A DNA stretch of 64,000 nt, from the NCBI GenBank assembly GCA_041395725.1, contig JAWKZW010000001.1, positions 2,232,001-2,296,000 on the forward strand, given 5' to 3'. Under the pieces are notes generated by a model. The model did not search any database. It was not told the origin of the DNA and saw only the letters and a list, made by a program, of their open reading frames with translations. This document shows, piece after piece, positions 16,789-24,662 of the stretch. The position numbers and the translations under genes are program-made. Position 1 is the first letter of the stretch. Each line of letters starts with the position of its first letter. This DNA is from Gammaproteobacteria bacterium (GTDB lineage Bacteria; Pseudomonadota; Gammaproteobacteria; Pseudomonadales; Pseudohongiellaceae).

Positions 16789-16823
16789 AAAGGCCATCAC
16801 CTCATCGGTGGTGGCCTTTTTTT
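16789..16823 (+). terminator. Intrinsic terminator after the peroxiredoxin gene
   Basis: A 13-bp stem (16789-16801 with 16807-16819, one G-U pair) with a five-base loop is followed by a run of T (to 16823). It lies 80 bases after the peroxiredoxin stop. Confidence 0.88.
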
Positions 16824-17000
16824 GTGCCCCTGTAACAGGTGGCTCAGGACCGTTATCGGGCCGTCTTGGCAGCGGGATTATGGCTGAATCAGGGCAATTT
16901 GTGACTTCCCGATGATCTATTGCCCCGGCGCGTTCTGTTGCCTTGTGGCGCAAAAGGTGACTGTGACAAAATGACCGTTCGCTTTGACCAGGAATGACTC

Positions 17001-17906
17001 ATGGGTGCGAAAAGTATACTCGTTATAGCCGGGATCGCCGTGGTCACTCTGTTGTACCTTGTTTATCTCGGTGCCACCTACGAACCTCCGGAGGGTACGA
17101 CGACTGTCATTATCCCTCCACCCGAGCCGCAACCGTTGCGTCCTGAACCCGAGCCCTCGAGGCCGTCTCCGCCTCAGTCATCCCGAACCCGGGTTCCTGA
17201 GGAGGCGGTGACAGAGGAGCCTGAGGTGGTGGAGGAGCCTGAGGTGGTGGAGGAGGTAGGAGATCCGCTGGTGTCGGCAGTGGAGGAGCCCGCGGCCGCA
17301 CCGGACCCGGAACCGGTCGCCGTCGAACTGCCCAGCCTCAACGCCAGCGACCCCTTTGTAATCACGCGGCTGCAGCAGATAGGCAACGGGGTCGCCCTGC
17401 TGCAGCATCTCGCGGACGTGCAGCTGGTGAGACGCTTCGTCGTGCTGGTGGACAACGTCAGCCGTGGCGATCTGCCGCAAAGCAACCTGGTGTATCGCAG
17501 CGTGCCGGGTGATTTTCCGGTGCGGACTTTAGACGATAACCTGTTTCAGATGGATGAAGCCGGCTATCGCCGTTTTGACCAGGCGGTGAACGCGTTCATT
17601 GCCCTGGACACTGATCAGGCTCTCTCACTCTACCGGCTGGCGTCACCGCTGTTACAACAGGCCTATGGTGAGCTGGGTTACGGTGATGTGAATTTCGACA
17701 CTACCCTGCGCCGCGCGATCCGGAACGTTCTGGAAACGGATGAAATCGGCGGCCCGCTGCAGCTGGTCAAGCCTTCTGTCATGTATCTGTATGCCGACAA
17801 TCAGATCGAAGGGATGTCGGATATCCAGAAACAGCTGATCCGGATCGGCCCGGAGAACCGGGACAAAGTAAAAACCAAGCTGCGTGAAATTCTGCTGGCA
17901 TTGTAG
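17001..17906 (+). CDS. DUF3014 domain membrane-anchored protein
   Basis: The 301-residue protein has one N-terminal membrane helix (ILVIAGIAVVTLLYLVYLGA), then a long proline/glutamate-rich tether (about residues 28-105), then a C-terminal DUF3014 domain (from SDPFVITRLQ to the end, with LVRRFVVLVDNVSRGDLP and a helical RRFDQAVNAFIALD). The tether includes a duplicated EEPEVV repeat encoded by near-identical DNA (17214-17254). The domain would sit in the periplasm, held off the membrane by the tether. The function of DUF3014 is unknown. Promoter signals are not obvious, and the preceding terminator makes it an independent unit. Confidence 0.85.
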   Translation: MGAKSILVIAGIAVVTLLYLVYLGATYEPPEGTTTVIIPPPEPQPLRPEPEPSRPSPPQSSRTRVPEEAVTEEPEVVEEPEVVEEVGDPLVSAVEEPAAAPDPEPVAVELPSLNASDPFVITRLQQIGNGVALLQHLADVQLVRRFVVLVDNVSRGDLPQSNLVYRSVPGDFPVRTLDDNLFQMDEAGYRRFDQAVNAFIALDTDQALSLYRLASPLLQQAYGELGYGDVNFDTTLRRAIRNVLETDEIGGPLQLVKPSVMYLYADNQIEGMSDIQKQLIRIGPENRDKVKTKLREILLAL

Positions 17907-18014
17907 TGCTGGTGAGAGGAATTCTGAATGGCTTGTCGGCACGTTATCCTTGAGCCTGGAAAACCAGATTATGAATCCCATTTTGATACCTGACGACAAG
18001 TGGTCGGTTATACC

Positions 18015-18875
18015 ATGAGCCAGGTCAGTGTTCCTTCCGCCCTGGTCAGTGTCGATTGGCTGGTGAACAACCTGGATGCGGACAACCTCGTTGTTCTCGA
18101 TGCATCGGTTCCACCCATAGCCCCTTTTACCCGCCAGACCCTGCCCGCCGGGTCCACGGCGCGTCATATACCCGGTTCCCTGCGTTTTGATTACGACCGG
18201 AAAATCTGTGATCAGAGTGCTTCACTCCCGCACATGATGCCTGCAGCGGATTTTTTCGCTGAACAGGCGCGCGCCCTGGGGATTTGCGCCGACAGTGCCC
18301 TCGTCATTTATGATGACACTGGCGTTTATGCCAGCCCCAGAGCGTGGTGGATGCTCCGTGCCATGGGGCATGACAATGTCGCTGTGCTGAACGGTGGCGC
18401 TGTTGCCTGGCGGCAGGCGGGGCTGGAGTTGACTGATCGGATTTTAATGGAGGCGCCGCAGGAAGGCAATTTTCAGAGTCGGGAGCGGCTCGGGCATTTT
18501 TCTGATGCACTGAAGCTTTACCAATTATTGAACGATGAGTCCTGTTCGATCCTGGATGCCCGTTCCGAGGGGAGGTTCTTTGGTCGTGACCCGGAGCCCA
18601 GGCCTAACCTGCGCGGCGGCCACATGCCAGGCGCCAGTTGTCTGCCCTTCCAGAAGGTGCTCGATGATATCTTCATGAAGCCGGTGGAAGAGCTGAAGGA
18701 GATCCTGGCAGCTGAGGCCGCCCCCGGGCAGAACTTGATTTTTACCTGCGGATCAGGCCTGTCGGCCTGTATTCTGACCCTCGCCGCGCACCTGGCCGGC
18801 TACCAGAACCTGTCGGTCTACGACGGCTCCTGGTGTGAGTGGGGGCAGCCAGGAAAGCTGCCGGTGGTTTGCTGA
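18015..18875 (+). CDS. sseA: 3-mercaptopyruvate/thiosulfate sulfurtransferase (tandem rhodanese)
   Basis: The 286-residue protein has two rhodanese domains: an inactive N-terminal one (about 10-140, with ARHIPGSLRFDYD) and an active C-terminal one (about 160-286, with RGGHMPGASCLPF). The active-site loop is FTCGSGLSA (C245), close to the CGSGVTA type of mercaptopyruvate sulfurtransferases rather than the thiosulfate type. It transfers sulfur from 3-mercaptopyruvate to cyanide or thiols in the cytoplasm. The ATG at 18015 is chosen over a GTG at 18000, because family N-termini begin with the segment SALVSVDWL soon after the start. Neither start has a strong ribosome site. Confidence 0.88.
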   Translation: MSQVSVPSALVSVDWLVNNLDADNLVVLDASVPPIAPFTRQTLPAGSTARHIPGSLRFDYDRKICDQSASLPHMMPAADFFAEQARALGICADSALVIYDDTGVYASPRAWWMLRAMGHDNVAVLNGGAVAWRQAGLELTDRILMEAPQEGNFQSRERLGHFSDALKLYQLLNDESCSILDARSEGRFFGRDPEPRPNLRGGHMPGASCLPFQKVLDDIFMKPVEELKEILAAEAAPGQNLIFTCGSGLSACILTLAAHLAGYQNLSVYDGSWCEWGQPGKLPVVC

Positions 18876-18896
18876 CGGCCAGGCAGAACTGGCTGC

Positions 18897-19733
18897 TCAG
18901 GTCGGCGTACGTCTCAGCCACTGGAAATAGGGCAGGGCTGAATTTATCCATGAAAAGGGGTACCCGGCCTTGCAATACAGTTCCGGGGGAATGCGATGCT
19001 GAATAGACTGATGGTACTCCGGTAGCCTGGACCAGTGTACCGACTGCTTCACGTGGTGGGCAGTGTGATAACCCAGGTTGCCCGTGAAAAAATTATAGAC
19101 CGGGTCAGTGATATTGTAGGAAGCCTGGTAGGGATCGTCGGTATCAAGACCGCTATGATGGTCATAGGTGGCCAGGTAGACAAGCATAAGCCCCAGAACC
19201 ATGGGGATGAGATACACCATCAGCGCATTGACCCAATTGAAGTAGAAGAGGCACCCCAGCAACCCCAGGCTCAGAAGTGTCATGGGGATGAAAATCTTCA
19301 GGTGCTTGGAATAGCGCAGGCCGGATTTCCAGATACGGGGATAAGTGGTGATAACCCCGACCAGAACGTACTTCAAACGGCCCATTTGTCTGCCCCTGGA
19401 ATCCTTCCAGGCCGATTCATCTTTGCTCTGATCCAGGTAGTGCTGGTGGTGCCCTACCACGTGATGCAGCATCCAGGCATTACTGCTGATCCCAACATGG
19501 AAAAAATGGGATAACTCCAGCAGCCGATTAAGCCAGGCATATTTAAAGACCATGCAATGCTGATGGTGATGACTCCAGGCGCCGAAATTAGCTTTGGGGA
19601 TCAGTCCAACCAAAATCCAGACAGCCAGAACCCACAAAGAGTCAACCCAGAGGTAGAAGCCAAAATCCACCAGCGAAAACGCCAGCGCAATTGAAACGGG
19701 TATTCTGTCTGCGGGAAAACGAAAGACACTCAT
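18897..19733 (-). CDS. Membrane fatty acid desaturase family protein
   Basis: The protein has the histidine boxes of membrane di-iron desaturases: SHHHQH early, HHVVGHHQHY in the middle and YHTAHH near the C-terminus, separated by hydrophobic segments (FIPMTLLSLGLLGCLFYF and VYLIPMVLGLMLVYLATY). These enzymes introduce double bonds or hydroxyls into fatty acyl chains or carotenoids, using oxygen and electrons from ferredoxin or cytochrome b5. At about 278 residues it is on the short side. The ATG at 19733 is used. A GTG at 19754 would add seven residues. The exact substrate is not evident. Confidence 0.8.
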   Translation of the reverse strand: MSVFRFPADRIPVSIALAFSLVDFGFYLWVDSLWVLAVWILVGLIPKANFGAWSHHHQHCMVFKYAWLNRLLELSHFFHVGISSNAWMLHHVVGHHQHYLDQSKDESAWKDSRGRQMGRLKYVLVGVITTYPRIWKSGLRYSKHLKIFIPMTLLSLGLLGCLFYFNWVNALMVYLIPMVLGLMLVYLATYDHHSGLDTDDPYQASYNITDPVYNFFTGNLGYHTAHHVKQSVHWSRLPEYHQSIQHRIPPELYCKAGYPFSWINSALPYFQWLRRTPT

Positions 19734-20039
19734 ATGAGACAACACTCTGATCACGGGAAAGCGGAAGGGGCGTATTATTCGGGAACTTGATAAAGAACTA
19801 AACCCCTTTTCAGTGTACTGACCAATTAATTGCGGAATTTTGTAGCGGGAGCTGCCGAGATACTGGCTCCATAGGTTTTGAGCCTGATGAATCTGATCGA
19901 TTCCTGTTGTAGAGCAGCGACTCGTAACTTGCCGCAGAGCCTATAACCGTGCCCCACGATTGTAAGAACTCCCCGGTGGATGTAATCTGACCGTTGCATG
20001 ACAGAGGTTCCTCAGAAGCCAGACAAGGCATTGACGAAA

Positions 20040-20087
20040 AGAAGTAATAACAAAAGTAATAACAAAAGTAATAACAAAAGTAATAAC
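20040..20087. repeat. Four tandem 12-bp units upstream of the DUF805 gene
   Basis: Units AAAAGTAATAAC (20052-20063, 20064-20075, 20076-20087) and one copy with a single change (20040-20051) lie immediately before the ribosome site of the DUF805 gene. In one plus-strand frame they would encode a K-S-N-N repeat, but I see no real gene there. The rest of the divergent intergenic stretch 19734-20039 shows nothing I can name. Confidence 0.9.
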
Positions 20088-20100
20088 GACAGGGGGCTGT

Positions 20101-20469
20101 ATGAATTGGTTTTTGCTGGTTGTAAGAAATTATGTTGGATTCCAGGGCAGGGCCCGAAGGAAAGAATACTGGTATTATTTCCTTTTTTACGTAATTTTTA
20201 ATTTCGTCGCACTGTTTGTCGACTATATCGCAGGGACAATAGACGCAGAGGGCGGTGTAGGATTGTTCAGCACTGTTTACGTGCTGGGGCTGCTTCTGCC
20301 CAGTCTGGCTGTCCTGGTGCGAAGACTCCACGATACCGACAGGAGCGGGTGGTGGGTGTTGATCAACCTCATCCCGCTGGTAGGGGTGATCGTGACACTG
20401 GTCTTTACCGTGCAGGACAGTACACCAGGCACGAACCGATTCGGACCAAACCCGAAGGAACAGCAATAG
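20101..20469 (+). CDS. DUF805 inner-membrane protein (YhaH-like)
   Basis: The 122-residue protein has the DUF805 signature: an N-terminal FQGRARRKEYWYYFLF, several membrane helices (YYFLFYVIFNFVALFVDYI, FSTVYVLGLLLPSLAVLV, WWVLINLIPLVGVIVTLVF) with the conserved RRLHDTDRSGWW between them, and a NRFGPNP end. The function is unknown, and the family is widespread in the inner membrane. AGGGGG lies four bases before the ATG. The four-copy 12-bp repeat sits directly upstream and would be within the leader. Confidence 0.9.
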   Translation: MNWFLLVVRNYVGFQGRARRKEYWYYFLFYVIFNFVALFVDYIAGTIDAEGGVGLFSTVYVLGLLLPSLAVLVRRLHDTDRSGWWVLINLIPLVGVIVTLVFTVQDSTPGTNRFGPNPKEQQ

Positions 20470-20497
20470 TTCCTCCGGGACTGATCGCCATCCCCGG

Positions 20498-23212
20498 TCA
20501 GCGCGTTGGTCTGGCGTGGGCAGCGCCGCGGAAAATTGCATTCATCAGGATCACGTTCAGGCCGTCCAGGTAAGCGCGTACTGTGGGGTCCTGGGTGAAG
20601 GCGATAACCTGGCCGTTTCCACTGGGCTGTTGAATCACGAAGGGTTTGTAGGCCATCTGGCGCCTGTTTTCATTCCAGATGTAGCCGCTCGCCAGCAGCT
20701 CGTCGGGACCCTGGAACCGGACCACATTGACACCGTCGTTTATTCTGATGGGTGTGTAAATGTCGGACCCCCGCACCAGCACGTTGAGAACCGGGGCCAC
20801 GCCCGCGCTCAACCAGTGCTCCCGATGCACATCGGCACGTACCAGAACACCGGCCACCGGGTCAGGATCGTCCTCCAGGGCAACAGTCTGCTCCTGGTAT
20901 TGCAGCTCGTCAGTTAAATACCGGCCCTCTACGGTGCTTTCATCTTCATCTTTTTCGCCGGGTTCTTCTTCCAGTTCAACTACCGCCCGCTCCCGACGCA
21001 CTGCCAATAGATCGACATCCGGATCGGCCAGGAAACGGGTTGCATTGCCCAGGCCTATCACAACACCGCCGTTCTGAACCCAGTCTTTGATGTTTTCGAT
21101 ACCCGCTGCGCCCAGCGCGGCTTCGTAGCCGCTGCCCTGCATCAATGGCAGAATCAGTACCTGGTAACGATTCAGGTTTGCATTGCGAAGACGATCGACG
21201 CGAATCGGCGTGACCGGGTAATCGAACTGTCGCTCAATAACAAATCTTGTGTTGCCGGCGCTGTACGCAGTGGTCGGGACGTCCCAGGCCATGGCAACTT
21301 TGGGGGCGCTGAAGCGGACCACATTGGCGCTGCCGAAACTTGGGCCCTCGGTTACCCAGCTGTCGTTGACAGCCACCACGTTGGCCCCGGTCTCGGTGGC
21401 CAGTTCGCTGACAATTTCAAACAGGTTGCCAGGGTTGTCTGCCACGTCAAGAATCAGGCTGCCCGCTGCGTAGTTGTTACCAAGATTGGTAAAGGCCTTG
21501 TCATTGCTCTTGATGGCCAGGCCCCGCCGCAACCCCTGAGCCAGGAAGCGGACCGCGGTGGCTTCTCCCCAGGGTACGATGTAGGCAACGGAAGCCTCAC
21601 CCCCGGATACGGTGCCTGGCTGGACCAGGTCTGTCCCTGCCGGTTCGAAATCACCTGCGGGTACTGCGTCACAGGTGTGGGACTCGACATTGAACATCAA
21701 CGGCAGCGACCAGGCAGTTACATCATAGATTTCATCGGGCAGGTTCTCTGCCCGTCGACGTTCCTGTTCTGCCAGAAAGTCTTCTTCCATGGTGACTTCC
21801 TGGTCCAGCAGAGTGCGAATAAAGCGCTTCGCTGGCTGGTCGGTACGGATCACGTAACTGCCGGCCTGGTAAGTGACGCCACAGGCCTCAAAGCCAGTGC
21901 TTGCTCGCAGCACGCGCACGTCCTGCCTGCTCAGAAGACCGGCCAGTTTATTGGCCGCGGCCTGATCTGTCTGAGTCGGAATTATATAGGCACGCACATC
22001 CTCTTGTTGGCCCTCTTCGATGGCAGTTACCCGGTAGTTGTAAAAATCCGTCAGGAACTTCTGCCGGTTGACCTGTACGGTTTCTGCCGTGGCCAGTGAA
22101 GTGACAAAATGATTGCGCACTGTATCCCGGTAATGCAGATCATTGCCGTCGTACTGGCGAAAAATCAGGCCGCGGGAAGAGGCCTGCTCATAAGTCATGG
22201 CGATGCTGCCGAAATAAGAGGGCCAGCTGGCACCGTAGCCTGGATAAAAGGCGTCATACACTTCCCGGGTAAAATAGTCGAAACCGAATCGATCAAAGTA
22301 GCGGGCATTGTTGCGGCCAAACAGTTGCAGGCTCTCCCGTTGATCCTCTGCCAGGTGCGGGTTGTAGGGAATCGCTTCCGGGGCAAAGAAGTAGGTGCCG
22401 TCCGAACCCATTTCGTGGGCATCCACGAAAGCGACCGGGTAGAACTCAAGCATGGCGCGGGTGCGCCCCTGGGTCTCGGGTTGGGACTGAATGAACCAGT
22501 CCCGGTTCATGTCGAAAAAGTAATGGTTGGTCCGCCCTCCGGGCCAGGGTTCGTCGTGCTCCGCCGCCAGCCTGTCAGAATCCGGCACCAGGCCTTCCGC
22601 AGTCAGAAACTGATGAATGAACCTGTCCCTGCCATCAGGATTCTGCATGGGGTCAATGACGACCACGGTATCCGCCATGATCGCGGCCACCCGCTGATCA
22701 CCGCGGGAGGCCAGCAGATGGTAGGCGGTCAACATCGCGGCATCGGTCGAGGAGATCTCGTTGCCGTGTACGCCGTAAGAGAGCCAGGTAACCGCCGGCT
22801 GGTCTGCGATCAGGCGCCGGGCCGTACCCTCGCCAGTGGACTGCGGATCGGCCAGTTGCTGCATCCCGGTCTTAATAGTCTCCAGGTTGGCAAGATTTTC
22901 GGCGGATGAGACCACAACGTAGATCAGTTCGCGGCCCTGCCAGCTGCGCGCGTACTCGTTTACCTGAACCCGTTCCGGTGCTGCCGCAGCCAGGGCCTGA
23001 AAATAGCGAATGGCGTCTCGATGCCAGGTTATCCTTTCGCCAGGCTGGTAACCAAGCACCTGTTCTACGGTAGGGATGGCGGGGTCGTAATCTGCGTCCG
23101 GCCAGTAGTCGAAATCATCCTGTGCCAGTGTCGCCCGGCTGGACAGCAGGGCTGCTACGGTAAGAATAACCCGGATCAGTTGAAAGCATTGTTTATTCAT
23201 CAGTAGGCTCAT
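20498..23212 (-). CDS. Exported M14 family zinc carboxypeptidase, large form (copy A)
   Basis: A protein of about 904 residues with a signal peptide (LIRVILTVAALLSSRATLAQ) and an N-terminal M14 peptidase domain. Zinc ligands are in SYGVHGNEISS (HxxE) and VDAHEMGSD, and the catalytic glutamate fits MTYEQASSRG. The substrate-site arginine fits FDMNRDW. A long C-terminal region follows (GATase-like and beta-rich segments, with VLILPLMQGSGYE and NGGVVIGLGNA). It would trim peptides in the periplasm or outside the cell. It is last in the apparent order M14 (24663-27281), M24, M14 on this strand, 34 bases after the M24 gene. The ATG at 23212 is preferred. One at 23200 is the alternative. Confidence 0.85.
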   Translation of the reverse strand: MSLLMNKQCFQLIRVILTVAALLSSRATLAQDDFDYWPDADYDPAIPTVEQVLGYQPGERITWHRDAIRYFQALAAAAPERVQVNEYARSWQGRELIYVVVSSAENLANLETIKTGMQQLADPQSTGEGTARRLIADQPAVTWLSYGVHGNEISSTDAAMLTAYHLLASRGDQRVAAIMADTVVVIDPMQNPDGRDRFIHQFLTAEGLVPDSDRLAAEHDEPWPGGRTNHYFFDMNRDWFIQSQPETQGRTRAMLEFYPVAFVDAHEMGSDGTYFFAPEAIPYNPHLAEDQRESLQLFGRNNARYFDRFGFDYFTREVYDAFYPGYGASWPSYFGSIAMTYEQASSRGLIFRQYDGNDLHYRDTVRNHFVTSLATAETVQVNRQKFLTDFYNYRVTAIEEGQQEDVRAYIIPTQTDQAAANKLAGLLSRQDVRVLRASTGFEACGVTYQAGSYVIRTDQPAKRFIRTLLDQEVTMEEDFLAEQERRRAENLPDEIYDVTAWSLPLMFNVESHTCDAVPAGDFEPAGTDLVQPGTVSGGEASVAYIVPWGEATAVRFLAQGLRRGLAIKSNDKAFTNLGNNYAAGSLILDVADNPGNLFEIVSELATETGANVVAVNDSWVTEGPSFGSANVVRFSAPKVAMAWDVPTTAYSAGNTRFVIERQFDYPVTPIRVDRLRNANLNRYQVLILPLMQGSGYEAALGAAGIENIKDWVQNGGVVIGLGNATRFLADPDVDLLAVRRERAVVELEEEPGEKDEDESTVEGRYLTDELQYQEQTVALEDDPDPVAGVLVRADVHREHWLSAGVAPVLNVLVRGSDIYTPIRINDGVNVVRFQGPDELLASGYIWNENRRQMAYKPFVIQQPSGNGQVIAFTQDPTVRAYLDGLNVILMNAIFRGAAHARPTR

Positions 23213-23246
23213 ATTTTTAAATAGCGGTTCCAATACGCAGGAAAAA

Positions 23247-24587
23247 TTACTGTGGTTGTATCAGGTGATACCGGGTCTGCCGCGGGGCAATGTATTCGAA
23301 ACTGTTACCGCTGAAAAACCCGTCCTCCTCCAGCTTCATTCGAAACGGTTCACTGCTCCATTCGGGAATATCCACCAGCGCGGTCAGTTCGATAGAGTAA
23401 GCGGTATTGGCATTCATGGGGTAATCACCGCTGCCGGGTACGCCTTCCTGGGCGTCCCACATGCCGATCGTTGTACCGGCCGCATGGCCGTGCAGACCGA
23501 TGGGGTGGGTATAGATAATAGGCCCGATCCCCCTGGCCTGCGCCTGTTCCCGGCTCATGCGTAGAATGTCGTTGCCGGTTCGCCCTAGCTGAAAATTGGC
23601 GGTCAATATATCCTGCAGCTCATTACCTTTACGTAACGCTTCTTGCAACACCCGGGGAGCATCGGTTTCATTCTCCCGCAGAATATAGGCGTTCTGCTGT
23701 GTGTCGGTCTGCAGATTCAGATACGAGATACCGAAATCGATATGCACGTGATCACCCCGATAGAGCAGTTCAGGATCCAGACTATTGTCAGCGATGAAGG
23801 CGCGGGACTCGTCAGACCTTTCGACTTCGATGCTGTTATGAAACCAGGTCGTCAGACCCAGATCATTGACCCGCTGCCGGTACCACCATTCCAGGTCTTC
23901 GATGCTGGTCTCACCGGGCGTGACCACGGCGCCTGAAAAACCTTCGGCAATAATTTCATGGGCGATGCCAACTACTTCTTTGTACAAGGCCATTTCCTGA
24001 TCGGTTCGGGTTTCCAGCCAGGACACCGCCAGGTTTTCCGAGGAAACGATGCGGCTGCGTAACGTCGCTGGCAGGGCCTCTCTGAAATCCCGGTACTCAG
24101 AATGAGTGATTCCGTCCGCCAGGGCGTAGGTGTCAGAGTAGTTCAGGGCGATTTTCCGGGGGTTGTATTCGGAGAGAATCTGCGCAATCCGAGCATACTG
24201 ATCCGGTTCTTCATCCGGATTCCACACGCCTGGGAACAGGTCGCCCACCGCATAGCGTGCCACAGCCATGCGCTCTACTCCTCGTTCCGAACCCTGGTCG
24301 ATAAACATCAGAACCGTGCGGCGGCGGGCATTCAGCCAGGTGGCCGGGAGCATGGTTTTAAGGACCGGGTCTTCATTGTACTCACGCGCAATGAGTACCC
24401 AGGCATCGATGCCCTGCCGGCGCATCAGCATGGGGATCAGGTTGTCCAGTCGATCTGCCAGCACCTGGTCTTCGATCTGCGCCCGTTCTCTCAGGGGCAG
24501 AATACGTTGTGCGAGTTCGTCAGCATTTGACTGCGCGTTGACGCAGATGAGGGCCAGGCTCAGGGATAACAGCAGTAAAGATTTCAT
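23247..24587 (-). CDS. Exported M24 family metallopeptidase (Xaa-Pro aminopeptidase-like)
   Basis: The 446-residue protein has a signal peptide (KSLLLLSLSLALICVNAQ), a creatinase-like N-terminal domain and a pita-bread catalytic domain. The five metal ligands of M24 can be placed: two aspartates in HIDFGISYLNLQTDTQQNAY, a histidine in GLHGHAAG, and glutamates in YSIELTAL and MKLEEDGF. It would remove N-terminal residues before proline in the periplasm. It lies between two M14 carboxypeptidase genes on the same strand (75 and 34 bases apart), which suggests one operon for peptide breakdown. Confidence 0.88.
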   Translation of the reverse strand: MKSLLLLSLSLALICVNAQSNADELAQRILPLRERAQIEDQVLADRLDNLIPMLMRRQGIDAWVLIAREYNEDPVLKTMLPATWLNARRRTVLMFIDQGSERGVERMAVARYAVGDLFPGVWNPDEEPDQYARIAQILSEYNPRKIALNYSDTYALADGITHSEYRDFREALPATLRSRIVSSENLAVSWLETRTDQEMALYKEVVGIAHEIIAEGFSGAVVTPGETSIEDLEWWYRQRVNDLGLTTWFHNSIEVERSDESRAFIADNSLDPELLYRGDHVHIDFGISYLNLQTDTQQNAYILRENETDAPRVLQEALRKGNELQDILTANFQLGRTGNDILRMSREQAQARGIGPIIYTHPIGLHGHAAGTTIGMWDAQEGVPGSGDYPMNANTAYSIELTALVDIPEWSSEPFRMKLEEDGFFSGNSFEYIAPRQTRYHLIQPQ

Positions 24588-24662
24588 AGGTGGGATTCCG
24601 GGTCGTCGGCAACTTTTGGCCTATAAAGATAACAGTAGGCAGATTTATCAGTCAGTTGTTAG

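Noticed and set aside
19810..20541. Minus-strand frame of 243 codons through the 12-bp repeats
   Set aside because: Mostly opposite the DUF805 gene, with repeat-derived low complexity; the end portion (19810-20030) could be protein-like but has no ribosome site or family I recognise.
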